Source: Clostridiaceae bacterium (GTDB taxonomy: Bacteria; Bacillota; Clostridia; Oscillospirales; Acutalibacteraceae). Taken from it: a stretch of DNA of 64,000 nucleotides. The position numbers were made by a program, and so were the translations under genes. The stretch lies in NCBI GenBank assembly GCA_904501755.1, contig CAJGBV010000005.1, positions 1-64,000 on the forward strand, read 5' to 3'. Positions within the stretch are counted from its first letter, which is position 1. Every line of letters starts with the position of its first letter. A model generated the notes under the pieces. It was not told the DNA's origin, did no database searches, and saw nothing but the letters and a program-made list of their open reading frames with translations. This document shows, piece by piece, positions 42,758 to 50,241 of the stretch.

Positions 42758-44053
42758 ATGTTGAGTAAGAATATTACCATTAGTGAAAATGGTACCCTTG
42801 AATTTGCGGGATACAACACAGTAGAACTTGCTCAGAAATACTCAACACCTCTTTATCTTATGGATGAAGAAATGATAAGAGAACGAATAAGAGTCTATAA
42901 AAAAGCACTTGAAGATTTTTTCCCAAGTGGCTCTGTCCCTGAATATGCAAGTAAAGCCTTTTCCTGTAAGCGTATTTATGAAATTGCAAGGGAAGAGGGT
43001 ATAAACGTTGACGTGGTATCTCCGGGTGAGCTTTATACTGCATATAAGGCAGGTTTCCCTATGGAAAAGTGTTTTTACCACGGAAACAGTAAAAGCTGTC
43101 AAGATATTGAATTTGCTATTCAAAAGGGTATTGGTTGTTTTGTTGTAGATAATGTCAGTGAACTTTCGTTGATAGATAATATTTCCAAAAGTTACGGAGT
43201 TATTCAGAGGGTGATTTTAAGAGTAACACCGGGAATTGATCCACATACCCATAAAAAAATTTCAACAGGTTCGGTTGAGTCAAAATTTGGTATTCCTATA
43301 GATAACGGTGATGCGGTTGAAGCTACTCGTAAAGCTTTATCACTCAAAAACGTTTCTTTGGAGGGATTTCATTGCCATATCGGTTCACAGATATTTGAGT
43401 CAGAACCTTTCGTAACCGCTGCTAAAGTAATGATTAAGTTTATGGTGAAAATCAAAAACGAACTTGGATTTATAGCAAGTACACTGAATCTTGGCGGAGG
43501 CTTTGGCGTTCAGTATACCGAAAATGACCCTGTAATTGATTATCGAGCTAAAATCGAAGAAGTTGCTGTGGCAGTTAATGAAATATGTAAGAACGAAAAT
43601 TTCGAGGTTCCAAAGATACTTATGGAGCCGGGTAGAAGTTTGGTTGCTGATGCAGGTATGACACTTTACACTGTTAACAGTGTTAAAGAGATTAAGGATT
43701 ATAGAAATTATGTTTCTATTGATGGTGGTATGACTGATAATCCAAGATATGCTTTGTATGAGTCTGAGTACACTGTGTATAATGCTTCCAAAGCTTCAAA
43801 AGAAGCGGATTACGTTGCTACTATCGCGGGACGTTGCTGCGAATCAGGCGATTTAATTCAAGAAAATGTTATGATTGCAAAGCCTGAAGAAAATGATATA
43901 ATTGCTGTTGCTACTACAGGTGCATATAATTATTCGATGGCTTCAAATTATAACAGAGTTGCAAGACCTTGTGTTGTAATGCTTAATAGTGAAAAGGATT
44001 ATATTGCTGTTAAACGTGAAACTCTTGATGATTTGATAAGTTTAGATGTATAA
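42758..44053 (+). CDS. lysA: Diaminopimelate decarboxylase
   Basis: A 431-residue PLP enzyme of the alanine-racemase-barrel type: PLP lysine in EYASKAFSCK (near residue 66), CHIGSQIF, LGGGFGVQY (phosphate-binding glycines), MEPGRSLV and the inter-subunit GRCCESGD motif. It decarboxylates meso-diaminopimelate to L-lysine, the last step, so the L box controls both first and last steps. It begins two bases after dapA and shares its leader; a bidirectional terminator follows. Confidence 0.96.
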   Translation: MLSKNITISENGTLEFAGYNTVELAQKYSTPLYLMDEEMIRERIRVYKKALEDFFPSGSVPEYASKAFSCKRIYEIAREEGINVDVVSPGELYTAYKAGFPMEKCFYHGNSKSCQDIEFAIQKGIGCFVVDNVSELSLIDNISKSYGVIQRVILRVTPGIDPHTHKKISTGSVESKFGIPIDNGDAVEATRKALSLKNVSLEGFHCHIGSQIFESEPFVTAAKVMIKFMVKIKNELGFIASTLNLGGGFGVQYTENDPVIDYRAKIEEVAVAVNEICKNENFEVPKILMEPGRSLVADAGMTLYTVNSVKEIKDYRNYVSIDGGMTDNPRYALYESEYTVYNASKASKEADYVATIAGRCCESGDLIQENVMIAKPEENDIIAVATTGAYNYSMASNYNRVARPCVVMLNSEKDYIAVKRETLDDLISLDV

Positions 44054-44055
44054 AA

Positions 44056-44085
44056 AAATAACGGAGAATTTCTCCGTTATTTTTA
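44056..44085. terminator. Terminator between lysA and the PurF-like gene
   Basis: A 12-bp stem AAATAACGGAGA / TCTCCGTTATTT with loop ATT and a T run, between convergent genes. Confidence 0.88.
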
Positions 44086-45495
44086 TTATTCTTTACCATT
44101 CCAACAGTAAGTACAGAGTTTGTTTTTGTCAATACCGATTGCATTGAGCATATCGTCAAGTCTGTTATAACGTAGCGTTGTGAAATGTAGCTTCTGACAA
44201 ATATTGTTTACCATAGCTTCATATTCAACGCTGTCCGGATCAGCATATAATGAAAGCCTTTCTTTGCTTATTTCATCGGTGCCTTCAAGTTCACTGATTG
44301 CTTTTCTTGTTATTAATTCCATTTCGCTGCTCGAACGAGAAAAACTAAGATATTTACACCCAAAAAGAATTGGAGGACAGGCAGGTCGAATATGAACTTC
44401 TTTAGCACCACATTCATATAAGAAATCGGTTGTTTCACGCATCTGTGTACCGCGTACAATAGAGTCGTCAATCAAAAGAAGCTTTTTGTCTTCTATAAGG
44501 TCGTGGATGGGTATAAGCTTCATTTTTGCAATAAGATTACGCTTATTTTGATGTGGAGGCGTAAAAGAGCGTGGCCAAGTAGGAGTATATTTAACAAACG
44601 GTCTGGAATAGGGAACACCGGATTCGTTGGCGTAGCCGATAGCGTGGGCAATACCGGAATCAGGAATGCCTGCAACAATATCAGGAACTATATTATCTCT
44701 GTTGGCTATTGCTTTACCGCAATTATTACGCATTTTTTCAACACTGATTCCTTCGTAAGATGACGAAGGGTAGCCGTAATAGACCCATAAAAATGTGCAT
44801 ATTTTCATATCTGTGCCAGGATTAACTAAAGTTTTAACAGAATCGGGAGTAATTACGGTGATTTCACCCGGACCAAGTTCTTTATAGTCGTTATATCCAA
44901 GATTAAGGTAAGCGAAACTTTCGAAACTATAGCAAAATCCGTTGTCGCTTTTGCCTATTGAAATTGGAGTTCTGCCCATTTTATCACGGGCGGCATATAT
45001 TCCTTTTGGGGTAAGGATGAGCATACTTATTGAACCATCTATAATGTCCTGAGCATATCTGATACCCTCAATAAAATTTTCCTTTTGATTGATAATTGCT
45101 GCTACTAATTCCGTAGGATTAATTTCGCCGTTTCTCATTTCGAAAAAATGAGTGTTTTTAGAAATTACTTTTTTATAGATTTCGTCAGCATTGTTTATTT
45201 TTCCTACTGTAGAAATAGCATACGAGCCATGGTGTGAACGAATTAAAATCGGTTGTGCTTCATAATCAGATATACAAGCTATACCAAGATTACCGCTCAT
45301 AGTACTAAATTCATCATAAAACTTTGTTCTGAAAGGGGCGTTTTCAATATTGTGAATGGATTTATCGAAGCCGTTTGTATCACTGTAAACCGCCATGCCT
45401 GCACGACGAGTACCTAAGTGCGAGTGATAATCAACTCCATAAAATAAATCAAACACACAATCTTCTTTTGAAGCAACGCCAAAAAAACCACCCAT
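44086..45495 (-). CDS. PurF-like amidophosphoribosyltransferase homologue lacking the N-terminal catalytic Cys
   Basis: A 469-residue protein with an N-terminal Ntn-glutaminase-like domain and a C-terminal phosphoribosyltransferase domain (PRPP loop LLLIDDSIVRGTQ). In true PurF a Cys lies at the processed N-terminus (CGVFGI); here the same place reads GGFFGV, so the glutamine nucleophile is missing. Cysteines at ICTFLW, LFGCKY and CTYC fit the four [4Fe-4S] ligands of Bacillus-type PurF. ATG 45495 follows AAAGGAAAAG. I recall similar MGGFFG proteins in other Clostridia, so this is a family trait rather than a local defect. It might use free ammonia or another protein's ammonia, or have a different role. 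It stands alone. Confidence 0.8.
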   Translation of the reverse strand: MGGFFGVASKEDCVFDLFYGVDYHSHLGTRRAGMAVYSDTNGFDKSIHNIENAPFRTKFYDEFSTMSGNLGIACISDYEAQPILIRSHHGSYAISTVGKINNADEIYKKVISKNTHFFEMRNGEINPTELVAAIINQKENFIEGIRYAQDIIDGSISMLILTPKGIYAARDKMGRTPISIGKSDNGFCYSFESFAYLNLGYNDYKELGPGEITVITPDSVKTLVNPGTDMKICTFLWVYYGYPSSSYEGISVEKMRNNCGKAIANRDNIVPDIVAGIPDSGIAHAIGYANESGVPYSRPFVKYTPTWPRSFTPPHQNKRNLIAKMKLIPIHDLIEDKKLLLIDDSIVRGTQMRETTDFLYECGAKEVHIRPACPPILFGCKYLSFSRSSSEMELITRKAISELEGTDEISKERLSLYADPDSVEYEAMVNNICQKLHFTTLRYNRLDDMLNAIGIDKNKLCTYCWNGKE

Positions 45496-45594
45496 AATTC
45501 TTTTCCTTTCAAACTTTATTACCTTAACATTATAACAAAAACTATAATACAAATAAAGAGGAAATTTGAAAAAATTTGATTTTTTACATAGTAG

Positions 45595-45626
45595 AAAAAC
45601 ATAGCCTGAAAATAGGCTATGTTTTT
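45595..45626. terminator. Terminator after the ATC hydrolase gene
   Basis: A 13-bp stem AAAAACATAGCCT / AGGCTATGTTTTT with a six-base loop, symmetric enough to work in both directions; it lies 26 bp past the minus-strand stop at 45653. Confidence 0.85.
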
Positions 45627-45652
45627 GTGTAAAAGTCTAAAAAGTTTGTAGA

Positions 45653-46147
45653 TTATTTCTTATGATAGCGAAGACTGCAAACATCGTCACCCTTAGCGAT
45701 ACATTTTGGTAGTTCAAGAACACTGCCGTAGCACTGACCGATACCGTGGTCGCCACACATTGCAATATCACAGAGCATTGCAATTTCCTCATCGGAACAA
45801 CCCGCTTTTTGCCAAGCTTTGACTAATGGACAATAGTGAAAATCAATAGAAAGTTTATCGTCGGTCGATTCTAAAATTTTCATTTCAAAAACAAGCTGCG
45901 CAGGTTTTGTGAATAGAGTTTTGTGAAGTCCTTTAAGGCTGTCGGTGTTGCCTTTTTTTACAAGGTCAGCTCCTTGGGATAATCCGCAACGCTTAATAGC
46001 GGCACTGCCAAAATCCTTAGGGTCAAGACCGCGCTTTTTTGCCTCGTCACAAAGCAGATAAAGCCAGAAGGCTCTGTGCTCAAGCTGTGCACGGATAGCT
46101 TGAAGAAGTCCGTTTTTATATTTTGGTTCATTTACAACTTTACTCAT
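45653..46147 (-). CDS. L-2-amino-thiazoline-4-carboxylic acid hydrolase family protein
   Basis: A 164-residue protein with the conserved block FHYCPLVKAWQKAGCSDEE followed by LCDIAMCGDHGIG, the pattern of the ATC hydrolase family (PF14196 from memory). The founding enzyme opens the thiazoline ring of ATC on the route to L-cysteine, but most family members in gut Clostridia are untested. The repeated Cys and His suggest metal or thiol chemistry. ATG 46147 has AGGAGA upstream, and a consensus promoter lies 46 bp before the start. Confidence 0.8.
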   Translation of the reverse strand: MSKVVNEPKYKNGLLQAIRAQLEHRAFWLYLLCDEAKKRGLDPKDFGSAAIKRCGLSQGADLVKKGNTDSLKGLHKTLFTKPAQLVFEMKILESTDDKLSIDFHYCPLVKAWQKAGCSDEEIAMLCDIAMCGDHGIGQCYGSVLELPKCIAKGDDVCSLRYHKK

Positions 46148-46192
46148 AACAATTCTCCTTTTGTTTTGAAGAGTAATGTGGTTTGTAAAACG

Positions 46193-46221
46193 ATTATACC
46201 ATATATAAGTCGATGCCTCAA
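46193..46221 (-). promoter_or_regulatory. Promoter of the ATC hydrolase gene
   Basis: On the minus strand, TTGAGG (46221-46216), 17 bp, TATAAT (46198-46193). Confidence 0.8.
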
Positions 46222-46232
46222 TAGTTTTATTA

Positions 46233-46325
46233 AATATTCTCAGTATAAAAAAAAGACCTTTCTCAAGTTAATCCTCAGCGCATAAATCGCTGACGATTTT
46301 TAACGAAAAATCTTCTGAGAATATT
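46233..46325. repeat. 93-bp element with 11-bp terminal inverted repeats
   Basis: AATATTCTCAG (46233-46243) and CTGAGAATATT (46315-46325) are perfect inverted copies. Inside are two more hairpins: TCAGCG/CGCTGA (within 46274-46293) and GATTTTT/AAAAATC (46295-46312). It could be a small non-autonomous element or a structured RNA. Confidence 0.6.
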
Positions 46326-46529
46326 GTATTCGAAAATGCTGAAATGTCAACAAAAATTCCTCTGACAATGAATTACATTAGGTTTTGGTTCCGTTTAGTG
46401 ATGTGTATGAATTCGTGTGAACTTTCGTGTGAACTTTTTACTATTTTGTGTGATTTTTTAGTGTATTTTACGATATTTTTTCAATAAATTAATTTTTAAA
46501 AATAACCTCTAAAGCCTTATGAATAAAGG

Positions 46530-46553
46530 AAAACCGCCATAAATGGCGGTTTT
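46530..46553 (-). terminator. Terminator-like hairpin after the DUF4097 gene
   Basis: A 10-bp stem AAAACCGCCA / TGGCGGTTTT with loop TAAA, about 90 bp downstream of the minus-strand stop. Confidence 0.6.
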
Positions 46554-46642
46554 CTGGTTGCGAAAGAGTAACCAAACGTAGCAGAATTGAGGTAAAAGTA
46601 AGCAAAAGTAGTGTGCGATCAGTTCGGCAAATTGGAATTTGT

Positions 46643-47299
46643 CTAACTGTTTTTGTTTCCCTGCTCAATCGTGATTTTGACATTGCCTGTATCTGTGATA
46701 ATCTCACATTTTTCGTCTGCGATTACTTTTGGAATATCAATTTTGCCTGTGTCGCTTTCAGCAAAAACAACTTTATCTGTAAGGAAGCTTCCCGTAACAT
46801 TGCCTGTATCTGTTTTAATAATAACCTCACTTGCGTCACAATCTTCAAAGTTCACATTGCCTGTACCTGTTTCGATTGTTAGTTTTCCTGTTGTGATTAC
46901 ATCATCTAATAAAACATTTCCTGTATCGGTTTCAAGTGAGATATTACCATATTCACTTTTTCCTAAATATACTGTTATTTTTGGTGTGCGAAGTTTTATG
47001 CCTATATCCTCGTACCATTTTTGGTCGTCAACAATTTCAATTCGCAATGTGTTTTCTTTTACTGTGACAGAATGATTTGCATTCTTTTCTTCCTCACAAA
47101 TAATGAAAGTGCTTGGGTTTTCGGAAAGGATGAATTGAATATCTGCGGTATCTGTTGTGATTTTTATATCATTGAAATTTTCTTTAATCTCGTATTCGTG
47201 CGTTTCTATTTCATAAGGTCTTGCCAAACTGTATAAAACGATACCTGCAACCAATACCAAGAGAAAAGTTGCAAATATCCATATAATTGACTTCTTCAT
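46643..47299 (-). CDS. DUF4097 family membrane-anchored beta-repeat protein
   Basis: A 218-residue protein with an N-terminal membrane helix (residues about 5-25) and an outer part made of a regular beta-repeat, seen as TTDTADIQF, ETDTGNVLL, ETGTGNVNF, KTDTGNVTG, ESDTGKIDI and ITDTGNVKI at roughly 20-25 residue steps. This is the DUF4097 right-handed beta-helix-like repeat. The family often accompanies PadR/DUF1700 regulators; none is next to it here. ATG 47299 follows GAGGATTG. Function unknown; a cell-envelope role is likely. Confidence 0.82.
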   Translation of the reverse strand: MKKSIIWIFATFLLVLVAGIVLYSLARPYEIETHEYEIKENFNDIKITTDTADIQFILSENPSTFIICEEEKNANHSVTVKENTLRIEIVDDQKWYEDIGIKLRTPKITVYLGKSEYGNISLETDTGNVLLDDVITTGKLTIETGTGNVNFEDCDASEVIIKTDTGNVTGSFLTDKVVFAESDTGKIDIPKVIADEKCEIITDTGNVKITIEQGNKNS

Positions 47300-47341
47300 A
47301 ATCAATCCTCGTTTTTTACAAATTCAAGTTTGTCTAATTGA

Positions 47342-47370
47342 ATTATACCATAAATCGTTGCACTTTTCAA
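47342..47370 (-). promoter_or_regulatory. Promoter of the DUF4097 gene
   Basis: On the minus strand, TTGAAA (47370-47365), 17 bp, TATAAT (47347-47342). The -35 lies right against the multi-hairpin repeat. Confidence 0.8.
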
Positions 47371-47533
47371 TGATATATCGCTAATGCGATATGATATACG
47401 GCAAAGCCGTATGATATATTTGCGTTGCAAATATGATATAATATCCGTTCCCTTCATACGCGAAGCGTATAGCATCTGCGGAGCAGATATCATAGCGTCA
47501 GCTATATCATCCGTGACCATCGGGAACGGATAT
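47371..47533. repeat. Modular multi-hairpin repeat with ATGATAT spacers
   Basis: Six short perfect hairpins in about 130 bp: 47377-47390, 47397-47411, 47418-47432, 47456-47470, 47474-47488 and 47492-47505, with loops TAAT, AAA, GTT, GAA, GGA and GTCA. The first three are separated by ATGATAT on the plus strand; the last three are separated by the same or similar words on the minus strand, so the halves are inverted. ATATCCGTTCCC (47441-47452) and GGGAACGGATAT (47522-47533) bracket the second half. Apparent reading frames across it are by-products. Confidence 0.8.
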
Positions 47534-47539
47534 CATTAT

Positions 47540-47578
47540 AAAAAACCTCTTTTGCTCGGTAGACAAAAGAGGTTTTTT
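47540..47578. terminator. Terminator downstream of ssrA
   Basis: A 15-bp stem AAAAAACCTCTTTTG / CAAAAGAGGTTTTTT with a nine-base loop, four bases past the tmRNA 3' end; on the minus strand it ends in T's. Confidence 0.9.
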
Positions 47579-47581
47579 ACA

Positions 47582-47927
47582 TGGTGGAGGCGAGGGGAGT
47601 CGAACCCCTGTCCAAAAATCGTTCCACACGGGCTTCTCCGAGCGCAGACATTTATTTAAGTTCCCTTTACCATACGGGAAATGTCACCCTTACGGTATCG
47701 GTAGCTCAAAGTCATGACAAAGGGATGAGCAACCCTTCGTTCACGTACGCCGCTAAATGACGCCTTCGCTGAGCCGCGGCACTCTCAGGTCAGACGGCTG
47801 CCTAATTAGGCAGCAAGAGCAACTTTATTGTTGTCGTTTAATTTTAAATTTGTGAGTTTTTAGGTGGTCCCACAACCACCGCTCGCTTCCTATGCTTCAC
47901 GGTCCCTGTCGAAACCTTTACGCCCCC
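47582..47927 (-). ncRNA. ssrA: Transfer-messenger RNA
   Basis: A 346-base RNA on the minus strand. Its 5' end GGGGGCGTAAAGGTTTCGAC and 3' end GGGGTTCGACTCCCC...CGCCTCCACCA form the tRNA-like part. The internal frame ends in codons for NDNNKVALAA followed by TAA in the usual stop hairpin (CTGCCTAATTAGGCAG), giving the C-terminal ALAA degron that releases stalled ribosomes and marks proteins for proteolysis. The resume codon was not fixed. smpB lies four bases upstream on the same strand, so both are probably one transcript that is later processed. Confidence 0.95.
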
Positions 47928-47931
47928 ATAT

Positions 47932-48393
47932 TTAATGGTTTTGCTCTTTCAGTGCACGGTCAATATTTCTCGCGGCATCTTTTTTTGCAGCAACTGCTCT
48001 TTTATCATACAGCTTTTTACCCTTACAAAGTCCAACCTGTACCTTAACAAGAGAACCCTTGAAATATAATGATAGGGGAATAAGCGTAAGACCTTGCTGT
48101 TTAATAAGACCGAACATTCTCATTATCTCTCTTTTGTGAACAAGAAGTTTTCTGGGTCTTATGGGGTCCTTATTAAAAATATTCCCGAACTCATAAGGGC
48201 TTATGTGCATCTGCTTGATAATAAGCTCACCGTTATCAATACTGCACCAAGCATCCTTTAAATTAACATTGCCACCGCGAATCGACTTGATTTCGGTGCC
48301 GGAGAGTGATATGCCGGCTTCGAAGCTTTCGAGAACAAAATATTCGTGGAAGGCTTTTTTATTTGTGGTTATGGTTTTGGTATTCTCCGACAT
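47932..48393 (-). CDS. smpB: SsrA-binding protein SmpB
   Basis: A 153-residue protein with the SmpB core: KAFHEYFVLESFEAGISLSG (quoted end: GISLSGTEIKSIR), NVNLKDAWCSI, HISPYEFGN, RPRKLLVHKREI and the basic tail GKKLYDKRAVAAKKDAAR that enters the ribosomal mRNA channel. It binds tmRNA and delivers it to stalled ribosomes. ATG 48393 follows AAAGGAG. Its only immediate partner, ssrA, lies four bases downstream. Confidence 0.97.
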   Translation of the reverse strand: MSENTKTITTNKKAFHEYFVLESFEAGISLSGTEIKSIRGGNVNLKDAWCSIDNGELIIKQMHISPYEFGNIFNKDPIRPRKLLVHKREIMRMFGLIKQQGLTLIPLSLYFKGSLVKVQVGLCKGKKLYDKRAVAAKKDAARNIDRALKEQNH

Positions 48394-48426
48394 ATTTATA
48401 CTCCTTTCACAATGTTACAGGACGAT

Positions 48427-48455
48427 ATTATATCACGAAAATTATTTATAGTCAA
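48427..48455 (-). promoter_or_regulatory. Promoter of smpB-ssrA
   Basis: On the minus strand, TTGACT (48455-48450), 17 bp, TATAAT (48432-48427), 34 bp before the smpB start. Confidence 0.85.
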
Positions 48456-48474
48456 GTTGTGCAGTATCACTATT

Positions 48475-48524
48475 TTATGCATATTTTTTGTTTTGATTTG
48501 CATTTGATGCAAAAATATGCATAA
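48475..48524. promoter_or_regulatory. Nested palindrome, candidate operator
   Basis: A 14-bp inverted repeat TTATGCATATTTTT (48475-48488) / AAAAATATGCATAA (48511-48524) encloses and partly overlaps a second one, TTTGCAT-TTG-ATGCAAA (48497-48513). It lies between the smpB promoter and the amino acid importer promoter and is a plausible repressor site or cruciform. The regulator is unknown. Confidence 0.5.
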
Positions 48525-48592
48525 TTTTTGTGCGGATTTAGATAAAAAATGTTGAAAAATCAAGTTTTAAAGCTATAAATTAAAAATATCAC

Positions 48593-48621
48593 TTGAATTT
48601 TTATACATTTAATGTTATAGT
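48593..48621 (+). promoter_or_regulatory. Promoter of the amino acid ABC operon
   Basis: TTGAAT (48593-48598), 17 bp, TATAGT (48616-48621), 34 bp before ATG 48655. Confidence 0.75.
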
Positions 48622-48654
48622 ATATGTACATTAAATTTATTGGAGGTAAATTTT

Positions 48655-49398
48655 ATGAAAAATATTAAAAGAATTTTCGCACTTGTTCTTGCACTTGCTC
48701 TTTGCGTAACCTGTTTTGCAGGCTGCGGCAAGGGAGATACTCTTGTTATGGGAACCAATGCCAGCTTCCCCCCTTATGAGTTTGTTGACGACAACGGAAA
48801 TATTGTTGGTATTGATGCTGAAATCGCACAGGCTATCGCTGATAAATTAGGCTATAAGCTTGAAATCAGAGATATGGAATTTGATTCACTTCTTACTGCT
48901 GTTGAATCCAAGTCTATTGACTTTGCTCTTGCAGGAATGACAGTTACTGATGAGCGTCTTCTTCAGGTTAATTTCTCAGATACATACGCTACAGGTGTTC
49001 AGGTAATTATTGTTAAAGAAGGCTCTGATATTGCTACCGCTGACGATTTAAGCGGAAAGGTTATCGGTGTTCAGTCCGGTACCACAGGTGACATTTATTG
49101 TACTGATGATTTTGGTCAGGATAACGTTAAGCAGTACGCTAACGGCGCTCTTGCTGTTGCTGCTCTTATGAACGGTCAGGTTGACTGTGTTGTTATTGAT
49201 AATGAGCCTGCTAAGAATTATGTAAAAGCAAATGCTGGTCTTAAAATTCTTGAAACAGAATATGTAACTGAGGATTATGCTGCAGCTTTCTCTAAGGACA
49301 ACACAGATCTTCTCAACAAGTTCAATGCTGCTCTTAAGGAACTCAAAGATGAAGGCAAAATTGATGAAATCATCAATAAATACATTCCCGCAGAGTAA
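48655..49398 (+). CDS. Polar amino acid ABC transporter, substrate-binding lipoprotein
   Basis: A 247-residue family-3 binding protein: lipoprotein signal with lipobox CFAGC (residues about 19-23), then MGTNASFPPYEFVDDNGNIVGIDAEIAQAI (short parts GTNASFPPYEF, GIDAEIAQAI), the DFALAGMTVTDER motif and DEIINKYIP at the end. It captures an amino acid outside the cell; Arg, Gln or Cys-type ligands are all possible. ATG 48655 follows TTGGAGG. A hairpin separates it from the permease gene, as is common when more binding protein than permease is needed. Confidence 0.92.
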   Translation: MKNIKRIFALVLALALCVTCFAGCGKGDTLVMGTNASFPPYEFVDDNGNIVGIDAEIAQAIADKLGYKLEIRDMEFDSLLTAVESKSIDFALAGMTVTDERLLQVNFSDTYATGVQVIIVKEGSDIATADDLSGKVIGVQSGTTGDIYCTDDFGQDNVKQYANGALAVAALMNGQVDCVVIDNEPAKNYVKANAGLKILETEYVTEDYAAAFSKDNTDLLNKFNAALKELKDEGKIDEIINKYIPAE

Positions 49399-49414
49399 TT
49401 AATTGTTAAATCAC

Positions 49415-49445
49415 AAACAGGGCGGCTTTGCCGCCCTGTTTCTAA
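49415..49445 (+). terminator. Hairpin between binding-protein and permease genes
   Basis: A 12-bp GC-rich stem AAACAGGGCGGC / GCCGCCCTGTTT with loop TTT and a weak T run; probably a partial terminator that sets gene ratios. Confidence 0.7.
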
Positions 49446-49461
49446 TGAAAGGTGAAAATCT

Positions 49462-50241
49462 GTGACTATCTTAAATTTTGCCGACTGGCTTGCTTCTACA
49501 CCACAGTGGATTCAGTCTATGCCACAGTGGCTGCAGACCTTTTTATTCCAGTTATACCAGACCTTCATTTATCAAAACAGGTGGAAGTTTTTTACCGACG
49601 GTCTTAAAATTACATTTATAGTTACAATAGGTGCTTTGATTCTTGGCGTAATTATTGGTCTTATTATAGCTATTATCAGAACTGCACATGATTCTAACGG
49701 ATCAAGCAAATCTTTTTTTATACTAAGATTTCTTAACTGGTTTTGTAATTTATATCTAACTGTTATCCGTGGAACACCTATGATGGTGCAGCTTCTTATT
49801 ATGGGCTTTGTTATTATGGTGCCAAAAACAGAAATAGGTATGATTGTCTGTGGTATTGTTACCTTAGGTATCAATTCGGGTGCTTATGTTGCTGAAATTG
49901 TACGTTCGGGTCTTATGTCAATTAATGTCGGTCAGAGTGAGGCTGGACGTTCTCTCGGTCTTAATTATGCTCAGACTATGTGGCATATTATAATTCCACA
50001 GGCTTTTAAAAATATTCTTCCTGCTCTTGGTAACGAAATGATAACCCTTTTAAAAGATACTTCTCTTGTATCGGTTATCGCTTTACGTGATGTTACAAAA
50101 CAAGCACAGAATATTGTTAGTAAAACATATCAGGCTTATGTGCCATATATCAGTCTTGCTATTATTTATCTTGTTATTGTAATTATAATGACCAAGCTTT
50201 TAGGTATTCTCGAAAGGAGGCTGCGTAAGAGTGACCACTAA
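49462..50241 (+). CDS. Amino acid ABC transporter permease (HisM/GlnP type)
   Basis: A 259-residue membrane protein with about five membrane segments, the family motif TVIRGTPMMVQL (residues about 99-110) and the EAA loop SEAGRSLGLNYAQTMWHIII (about 155-174). The start is GTG 49462 after AAAGGTG. It overlaps the ATPase gene by 11 bp. It probably forms a homodimer with the next gene's product. Confidence 0.93.
   Translation: MTILNFADWLASTPQWIQSMPQWLQTFLFQLYQTFIYQNRWKFFTDGLKITFIVTIGALILGVIIGLIIAIIRTAHDSNGSSKSFFILRFLNWFCNLYLTVIRGTPMMVQLLIMGFVIMVPKTEIGMIVCGIVTLGINSGAYVAEIVRSGLMSINVGQSEAGRSLGLNYAQTMWHIIIPQAFKNILPALGNEMITLLKDTSLVSVIALRDVTKQAQNIVSKTYQAYVPYISLAIIYLVIVIIMTKLLGILERRLRKSDH

Larger units (their letters stand above)
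46148..46642. other. Gene-free stretch between the ATC hydrolase and DUF4097 genes
   Basis: Contains the ATC hydrolase promoter, an inverted-repeat element (46233-46325), a 12-base tandem repeat TTCGTGTGAACT at 46412-46435, and a terminator-like hairpin at 46530-46553. No frame here has a credible start. Confidence 0.6.

Noticed and set aside
47302..47520. 72-codon frame on the minus strand upstream of the DUF4097 gene
   Set aside because: It is encoded by the hairpin array; its odd composition comes from the palindromes, and it spans the DUF4097 promoter.
47371..47533. CRISPR array
   Set aside because: The spaced palindromes differ in sequence; there are no identical repeats or unique spacers and no cas genes in the window.
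47384..47659. 91-codon plus-strand frame reading into tmRNA
   Set aside because: It lies antisense to the tRNA-like end of ssrA and across the hairpin array; such frames are known annotation artefacts.
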